Of a DNA stretch of 64,000 bases, positions 57,465-64,000 are shown piece by piece. The notes under the pieces were generated by a model that was given only the letters and a program-made list of their open reading frames with translations, made no database searches and was not told where the DNA came from. Origin of the DNA: Persicaria tinctoria (taxonomy: Eukaryota; Streptophyta; Magnoliopsida; Caryophyllales; Polygonaceae); assembly GCA_037127255.1 (NCBI GenBank), contig JBANSL010000013.1:19922688-19986687 (forward strand), given 5' to 3'. Each line of letters starts with the position of its first letter. Position 1 is the stretch's first letter. The position numbers were made by a program, and so were the translations under genes.

Positions 57465-58436
57465 ATGGTCCATACCCGTGCTACTAATTCTTCTTTGTTG
57501 CCATTAGATTCAGAGATTGAAAGGACCCTTGCCGCTCTAAGGCGAGAAGCCCGTGATCGCTTTCGCGAACTCCCTTTTGATCAAGAATAACCTACAACAG
57601 AGATGGCTAACGAAGCGAACCGCCCGTGATCGCTTGCAGAAGGAGTTAACTTTGAGCTGAAGTCTGGGGTAGTTCATCTTCTACCCAAATTTCATGGGTT
57701 GAGTGGAGAGGACCCCCACAAGCATCTGTCTGAATTCCATAGGGTGGTTGTTGGGATGAAACCAGAGAACGTAACTGAAGAGCAAATCAAGCTGAGAGCT
57801 TTTCCTTTCTCTTTGAAGGATGAGGCAAATGAATGGTTTTTCTATCTACCACCTGACTCTATTTCTACTTGGGCTGAGATGAAGAGAGTCTTCCTAGAGA
57901 TGTATTTCCCTGCAACAAAGCTCAATGCTTTGAAAAGGTCAATCAACAGCATTGAGCAGTACGCGACGGAGTCTATACATGAGTACTTTGAGCGCTTCAA
58001 GAAACTCTGCGCCAGCTGCCCATGCCATGGGTACTCTCAAAAGGATCTGGTTCTCTTTCTCTTTAATGGGCTGACTGATATAGAGCGCAAAACAGTGAAT
58101 TCTGCTTGTGGAGGAAACATGCTGAACAAGACACCTGCCGCAGCTTGGGATGTGTTTAAGGAGCTATCTGAGGGCTCCAGGCAGTTCAATAAGAGCCCTC
58201 GTGCTAGGGGTGTACTCACTGTTGATGCTCCTGTGGCTGCACTTCAGACTGATATGGCAGAGGTAAAGGAGATGATGAAACAATTGGTTATTGATAGAAC
58301 TCCTCAACAACTGAAGGCATGTGGTCTCTGCAGTCAATACACTCATCCTATGGACATGTGCCCGCTTCTACAAGATCCCAATTTTTATTTGAATGCCACA
58401 TGTCTGGTGGGTACACCTATACAACAGAGCAGCTGA
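57465..58436 (+). pseudogene. Athila-like gag, broken
   Basis: An N-terminal frame starts MVHTRATN at 57465, as Athila Gag proteins do, and stops at a TAA at 57588-57590 after 41 codons. The main Gag frame reopens around 57660-57699 and runs 245 codons: Gag domain (HLSEFHRVV, NEWFFYLPP, FLEMYFPA, FNGL), then a CCHC knuckle CGLCSQYTHPMDMC (residues about 206-219). It ends soon after the knuckle at the deletion junction (about 58400). Both the stop and the join make a normal polyprotein impossible. Confidence 0.8.
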
Positions 58437-58960
58437 GGAGGGCTTTTGTGATTGAGGCTTCTGGTGATGCAAGCTGGATTTGGAAAGCGGGGAAGAAGGG
58501 TGAGCACCGATTGCGCCTCCCTAGGCCCTTGCCTTATGGCCCTTCCAACAATACCCTATACATCGCAGCTGACCAGGCGCATGCAGAGGATAATGATGAG
58601 GATGATGAGGACGATGCTGAGGAGACTGCCCCGGCACAGACGGACTATCATATGGGGGATGCGCAGCACGCTGCTGGCCCTTCTTCAGGGCCTCGCTTCT
58701 CTTCTGCTGGGGATGACCCCTTGCGGGACTATTTGAGCACTGAGCTCCACCGTATGTCCTTACGCCAGGATGCCTTTGAGTTCACCCTCAACGACATCGG
58801 TCGCACTGTGCGGGAGACGGACTACAACATGGAAGCGATGCGGAGTGAGACGAGCTACCATTTGGAGGAGATGCGGAGAGAGCAGACTTACTACTTCTGC
58901 CAGCAATACCCTCACATCCCGCCGTACCAGTCGCTGCCATACCAGCCGCCGCCTCGGTGA
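58319..58960 (+). CDS. Athila-like third ORF fused downstream of gag
   Basis: 213 residues, but homology to the ORF at 407-1198 begins only at about residue 28 (GYTYTTEQLRRAF); the first part overlaps gag in another frame. Shared marks: WIWKAG, LPRPLPYGPS, LYIA, an Asp/Glu run (DDEDDEDD), and a C-terminal coiled coil with Glu/Arg repeats ending in a Tyr/Pro-rich tail. Function unknown. Expression would need a start within the overlap or ribosomal slippage from gag; neither is shown. Confidence 0.5.
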   Translation: MWSLQSIHSSYGHVPASTRSQFLFECHMSGGYTYTTEQLRRAFVIEASGDASWIWKAGKKGEHRLRLPRPLPYGPSNNTLYIAADQAHAEDNDEDDEDDAEETAPAQTDYHMGDAQHAAGPSSGPRFSSAGDDPLRDYLSTELHRMSLRQDAFEFTLNDIGRTVRETDYNMEAMRSETSYHLEEMRREQTYYFCQQYPHIPPYQSLPYQPPPR

Positions 58961-60318
58961 GTGGTTAGTTCTACCTCCTTCACCCTGTTTGTTTATGTTT
59001 ATTTTGGTTGTCTGTACTGTTTCAGTGAGGACACTGAAAATTTTAAGTGAGGGGGAGGGGATTTATATGTAAATTATGTCAATTCTGTCATTTCTAGGAC
59101 CATGTTTAATTTTTGCACAATATGTTAAGTTCTGTAATAATTAGTTTATTTCAATTCTGTTAAGTTTAATTTTTGTCTTTTAATTATTTAATTTTTCTGC
59201 ATTTTCGGAAATTTAAAAAAAAAAAAAAATATTTCGAAAATCCAAAAATAGAGCATGCATTGCATACATATGTGTTATTCAAATACCCATCTGGCTTAGT
59301 TTGTCCTCTATTTTAAATTTCAAGCATGATTCATAAAAATCCCATGGAGTTCTGGATGTTTTTATTATTGTCTTTATTTGATTTTTGTGGAACATGAGCT
59401 AGCAAATATAATTGAGCATGTATGATTGAGCTAAAGTATGATTGAAGTCCTAAAAACATGACCCTGTGAGAATGTTTGACCTTATTTGAATTCTTTTGCT
59501 CAGTTGTGTGAATTACTCGCCGAGTGTTGCTACCTCTTGGCATTGACTGCAGTATCTATTTTTAAGAACCAATGCACATGGTTTGTTGCTTGCGGAGTTT
59601 ATGTTATATTTTGAGTCTTTTGTTTGAATTTGTACATATTTAGTGAATAAGGTGGCAATGGTTGATGCACTTAGTAACCGGGTCTACGCATGACACCCAT
59701 GGGTATGATTCACGCAAAAAGGTGTTGAAAACTATCCACTGGGAAAGAAAGCTTGATCATTGAGTAACCAGGTTCATTCATGACACCCATGTTTGCAACT
59801 TGCATCAAAAGATGTTCAAGTGGACTTCATTTTAGTAAGTTGAGGTGTTGATAGACCGGGGCCATTCATGACACCCATGTTTGCGCTTCGCGTAAGGAAA
59901 GCACCAAGACAAGAAAAAGAAAAAAAAAAGAGAAAAGAAAACCAAAGAAAAAAAAAAGTGTTGCATTTTATTTTCTTTATTGTGTCCCGCAAGTAATGAC
60001 ATTTCGGTAGAGAATTGGTGATATGGTGGTCAATGTCTATGAGCTTAGTGCATGATTGGTTTGAGTTGAGAGTTGTATCTAAAAGCCTAAACACATGAGT
60101 GAAACACATATTTCTGGTGAGGTTGGATAATGTCTACTTCTAAGCTTTGATCACTATAATACATGCTATGACGTTTGTTTGCTTGGTTTATGTTTTCACC
60201 TACTATGATGTTGCTTTTTGATAATGTTGAAACTTGAAGGTATTTCCTGTGGGATATTTTGATTCATGTTCATTCTATCATTGCTTGAGGACAAGTAAGG
60301 GTTAAGTGTGGGGGAATT
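58961..60318 (+). other. 3' non-coding internal region with internal PPT-like tract
   Basis: Hairpin CAGTGAGGACACTG (59023-59036), then TTTTAAGTGAGGGGGAGGGG (59041-59060). Three copies of the CATGACACCCATG block lie at 59668-59715, 59761-59806 and 59851-59892. The final polypurine tract GTTAAGTGTGGGGGAA is at 60301-60316. Confidence 0.75.
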
Positions 60319-61605
60319 TGATAATGCATATTTTAGATAGGCATTATAGACATATTTAGTTTAGTTAGGTTGCATTTCTTTCATACTCTGTTACTAAATT
60401 GCATCTTGTGATTATTTCGAAAGAGTTCGGATTCTGCGCAAATTTGTATTTATCTCGCAGATTGAATCGGAACACATTTGGGAGATGCAATATCTCGAAG
60501 AGGAACACAAGAAACATGGGAAGGAACAAGGAAGGAAAGATGCAAGACAAGAGGAAAAGGCCGCAAAGGAAGCCAAGAAGCTACGGCGAAACACCCTGCC
60601 GCGGGCGCAGCAAGGATGCCGCGGCCGCAGCAAGGCCCGCTGCAGTGGGGTGTGAAGTAACAGCTTGCGGCGGGCGCAGCACCTATGCTGCGCCCGCATC
60701 GGTCGTCAGTGATCCGCAACGTTTTGATTAAAAAACCCTAGATGTCTTATTTTGTTTCATGGCCGACGTGGGTGTTTTTAGGCCGACTTTTAGTTAATTT
60801 TTACAGGACTTCTTCCATTCTATTCTTTCATTAGACACTTTAGAGATTTTGAGCGATGTCTCCCATGAGGAACTAAACTCATCTATTCTGCCTGCAATTT
60901 GAAGCTTTATTCGGATTGATTGTGAGTTTCTAATTCTCGTTCCTTGTTTCCTATATTTGAATGTTTCAACTTCTTTGTGCTTGATTGTTTATTGTTTTGT
61001 TCTATCTTGTCTGGCCAACTTGTTAGATCAATTCAATCGCTAAGGTTTTGTAGATTCCTGGTTGTGAACTTTAACCTAAGTGGCAAACTTGTTCCTGTAG
61101 GGCTGGTTGAACTAATTGAATGAGTAGGAAGTTGAATGTGTTGTTAAATCCTTTTTTAGGGACTGCAAATACCTTGGCTAATCTCTGAACTTAAAGCTAT
61201 CAATTAGGTTAAATCCTTCTTTAGGGACTGTTCAATTGATAAGGGTTGCTAGGACTGGTTGGACTAGTAACTATATTAGGTCGGGACAAGGACATTCATA
61301 GGGAACTTAATAGGACGAGAAGAAGTTACAAGGATCACTTCAATCCAATAAAGTGGAAAATTGTAGGTAGAATTACTTCTCCTAATTGTCTAAAACCAAA
61401 TCCATTTACTTTGCTTGCTTACTCCGCTTTGATAAAAGGCGGAACTTTCACCCACTAAAACCCCCCAAACTGGTTACTTTAATTGACACATAAATCACAC
61501 TTGAGTTATAATTTTCCCTGTGGGATCGACCTCTTGCTTATCGCTATACTTGCTTTAGGTTTGAGTTTTCTTTGGCGGAATCAATGATAGGTTTTACCTC
61601 CGTCA
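60319..61605 (+). repeat. 3' LTR of the 56100-61605 element
   Basis: 1287 bp, same ends and length as the 5' LTR. Confidence 0.95.
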
Positions 61606-61610
61606 ACCTG

Positions 61611-62740
61611 TCATGTTATTCGCATTACCTGTCATGTTAAATAGTATAACATGTCATGTTAATAGCATCACCTGTCATGTTATTTTCTTTCATTAAGGCA
61701 AGCTTTTTCACAATCAATATTTTTTCTAAATGAAGATTATATATATAAGGCAAATAGATAAAGCACTTATCAATCATTGCAGCGCTAGCATAAACAGCAG
61801 CTTCATTAGTCACATTGCAACCCCCCTTGTTCATCAGATGTTGTGCCTTGCTAGTAACTCCATGATCTTACGAGATGTCATCCCCACCCCTTGTCCAGTG
61901 TAATGGAAACAACATTGACAACATCAACCGTGCACAACATTGACAACATCAACAAACTAGCAATGTTACAATGCTCAAGAATACACTGATTGATCCACCA
62001 AAAGAAATTACCATGTCAGTTCAAGTGCCGAAAACACCCATTAAAAGAAAATGTGTGGTGATAGTTGCACAGTTATCTTCAATATGGAACTTGTACAGAA
62101 GTTTCACTCTTGCTGTAAATATTTATGAATAAAAGATGTTATCTATATCAAGGTTCAAGGGCACTAATTGACAGCCATTACAATAAAACGCAGCATAGTT
62201 TGTACACATCAAAACATAGCTTTGGTACACCAGATCGATCAAAGAAAATCCTGCATACATGACATGAACTTATATTAACATGTCATTCAAATCCTGGATA
62301 CATGACATGAACTTATATTAACATAGCTTTGGTAGCAATTGAAACGAAATTGGACAAATCTGATGAGCGATTAAGTAGTACCTGCAGCTTTAAGAAGGAG
62401 AACTGATGCTGGGGGAGTTTTGAGTATGAAAGTAAAGCACTAAAGCTCTTATCCTGTCATCCCAAAGCAAGAAATCAAAATTGTGACTGAAAATTGAAAT
62501 CCAGGACCATCAAGAAGCAGGAATCAAAACCCTAATTTACACTATAGAAATCAAAACCCCAAATCAACAATTTCTATCGATGTATCCCTAAATTAGGTTT
62601 AATAGATGGATAATCAGGGAGATGTCAAAACCTTAACCCTAGAATTTTCACTTACAATCGATCAACAACTGCCTTCGACTCATAGCTGCCTCTATCGACC
62701 TTAGCAATTGCCTTCAATTTCGTAGGAGTCGTGCACCACT
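61611..62740. other. Non-coding part of the 54164-63083 MULE
   Basis: Repeated (A)CCTGTCATGTTA words to about 61680, then AT-rich sequence without a gene I can support. A 65-codon frame on the minus strand (61637-61834) has no recognisable motif. Confidence 0.4.
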
Positions 62741-63379
62741 AGCTTCAAAATCTACCAGATCTGGAGAAATTTCCTAGCGACAGGGTCGACCGCAAGAATG
62801 GCATCCGGGTTTGGGGCCGCCATGGGAGACGAATGGGAGGAAGAAGGACCAAGATGATTGCGCTCAAGCCCTCCCGTCGAGCCCGGAGGCCTATCGCCTA
62901 TAGCCGCGAACCCCGCCTCCAACGACGGCGTCTTCCCTCATCCTTCCCTTCCTCTCTCACTGTTGCGTGCTTTTCTCTCTCCAACCGGTTGCAGGCTGTG
63001 AGAAACCGGTTACTTTGCAATTTTTTTTGGGGGTTAACCCCCGCAATCCAACCGGATATTTAGGTTAGTTTTGCAAATAGCCCTAAATTATATTGGAAAA
63101 TCTTTTATATATACTTGAAAAACTTCATCCTTGACTCCAATACTAGTGGTCTTGTCATATGTATTTTGATAAATTTTACAAATCTAGTACACATTATCTT
63201 GAGAATTAATCTCTGTTGAAAAATGAGACTCCAAATAATTGATGGAGCTAAATCGCTTGTTGAACTTTTATTTTATTTTCTTAAAAAACCCCAATTTATT
63301 CCGATTAAATTATCGTGTGAACTCAGATTTAATCACCCAGAGACTACAGGTGGCAGCTATACGTACCTGGCGTAAGAAA

Positions 63380-63867
63380 AAAGGCGACTTGGATAACAGC
63401 TACGCTAAGCTTGTCAGATTGTTGATTCAAAACGAGGTCCTTCTGTACAATGAGTCCCTTTCTGTTAAAAATCATGCTTTTACATCTTTGGACCGCTCGA
63501 TTTCTTGCGACCTACACCATCCCACGCTGATTAACAGACCATTCTATTTCGAAATGGCATGGACTTGTCGTAGGAATTTCAAAAATATTGTACGTTAAAC
63601 AAGCATGGAGATTACACTCACCTGGAACGTTGATGTATGATCTTGTTAAAAAAACTAAACGACTAAAAGTACTCGCTAAGAAATGGCACAAGGCTATGTT
63701 TGGTAATGTCACAATCCAACTTCTGGTTTCCGATAATGCATTACTATAGATCCAAGCTAAAATACTGATTGCTAAGTAGGAAAATTATCAAATCTCTCAA
63801 CCCGCAAGAAGGGTTGCACATATACATTAAGGATAGTGAACTTATAAAGCAAGAAATTAGTAGATAA
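63380..63867 (+). pseudogene. LINE (non-LTR retrotransposon) ORF2 fragment
   Basis: After a one-base frame change near 63592 the frame reads RPFYFEMAW, VKQAW, then KTKRLKVLAKKWHKAMFGNV, the conserved stretch between endonuclease and reverse transcriptase of plant L1-type LINEs. It is followed by a TAG near 63747 and further LINE-like residues to about 63867. The reverse transcriptase itself is missing. The start coincides with the point where copy B stops matching copy A, so the fragment may be a 5'-truncated insertion. Confidence 0.6.
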
Positions 63868-64000
63868 TTGTTAAATCACACGGTGGATCATCCGACGTGA
63901 GGGGGTCACGCACGACAAACGCACACGTGCTAATCAAGCCGAGCACACAAGCCGAGTAGGGTTCAATCCTAAAACCAATTGGTGTTAGGTGAGGTAGCCC
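63868..64000. other. Unassigned sequence at window end
   Basis: GC-richer than the LINE before it, beginning TGTTAAATCACACGG. It could be the edge of another LTR, but nothing in view confirms that. Confidence 0.2.

Larger units (their letters stand above)
56100..61605 (+). mobile_element. Young non-autonomous Athila-like element, TSD ACCTG
   Basis: 5506 bp with two LTRs of exactly 1287 bp, the duplication ACCTG at 56095-56099 and 61606-61610, a primer site, and a polypurine tract at 60301-60316. The internal region (2.9 kb) has a damaged gag and a third-ORF protein joined by a deletion that removed all of pol. The LTRs differ at roughly ten or so positions by eye, so the insertion is recent. 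Confidence 0.95.
54164..63083. mobile_element. MULE with exon-like ends and a nested Athila-like element
   Basis: Exact 9-bp duplication TAAATTATA at 54155-54163 and 63084-63092; copy A has the single site. Ends are inverted and similar (GAGGGAATTGCA..ACTAACC against GGGCTATTTGCA..ACTAACC, and AACCGG words further in). Without the 5.5-kb LTR element it is about 3.4 kb. GC-rich exon-like segments lie just inside both ends (54290-54665, with a 3-fold GGCGGAGGCATCTCC-type repeat; 62740-62990), as in Pack-MULEs, but I recognise no host protein. A tRNA-like sequence is at 55442-55510. The rest is non-coding. Confidence 0.75.
46769..63380. repeat. Ancestral duplication, copy B (expanded by insertions)
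   Basis: Blocks 46769-46978, 53094-53258, 54084-54163 and 63084-63380 follow copy A in order and orientation. Examples: TTTGCACTAATAACAATATAATTTG, GGTATTTGGATACACTGGCTTC and CTTCATCCTTGACTCCAATACTAG occur once in each copy. Homology to A stops near 63380, where LINE-like sequence begins. Confidence 0.85.

Overview
The window looks like a repeat-dense stretch of an angiosperm nuclear genome, probably a eudicot. Genes have GT-AG introns. The retrotransposons are Athila-like and carry a primer-binding site complementary to the 3' end of plant tRNA-Asp. There are also MULEs, Helitrons, a CACTA fragment, a MITE and a plant-type LINE. The species cannot be named from the sequence. Only one gene looks like an ordinary host gene: an intact 18-exon, 491-residue ERD6-like monosaccharide transporter at 25793-29890 (+). 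Almost everything else is transposable-element sequence, much of it nested so cleanly that target-site duplications (TSDs) can be read by eye.

Layout. 1-1256: 3' internal part of an Athila-like element (-). 1257-4389: right part of a CACTA transposon holding a solo LTR (1570-3237). 4390-5212: truncated LTR. 5213 to about 17905: a decayed MULE with a Ulp1-type protease gene (+) convergent to a transposase pseudogene (-). The transposase gene is split by a 7.2-kb Athila-like element (9015-16254, TSD CTATG), which itself carries a solo LTR (13557-15030, TSD TTTAT). About 17902-20835: Helitron with a broken PIF1-like helicase. 20836-24709: second, non-coding Helitron abutting the first and holding a solo LTR (22611-24299, TSD GTATA). 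24710-30302: host segment with the sugar transporter.

30305-63380: two direct copies (A and B) of an ancestral sequence of roughly 0.95 kb. Each has been inflated to about 16 kb by different insertions. Copy A holds a MULE (30545-33610, with a solo LTR at 31120-32500) and a second MULE (33906-46326) whose gene is split by a 9-kb Athila-like element (34661-43682, TSD GTTTG). Copy B holds three insertions. The first is a MULE-like element (46979-53093) with a minisatellite that is itself interrupted by a complete MULE (48409-52284; 130-bp inverted repeats, exact 9-bp TSD, 737-residue transposase readable without a stop). The second is a fold-back element (53259-54083). The third is another MULE (54164-63083) carrying a tRNA-like sequence and a young Athila-like element (56100-61605). 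A LINE fragment (about 63380-63867) follows.

How the parts work together. All three LTR elements with both LTRs have lost reverse transcriptase, RNase H and the integrase core, so they could move only with enzymes supplied elsewhere. They keep LTRs, tRNA-Asp primer site, polypurine tract, a Gag or Gag-protease ORF in two of the three, and a second internal polypurine-like tract next to a small hairpin. The MULE at 48409-52284 is the one element that looks able to encode its own transposase.
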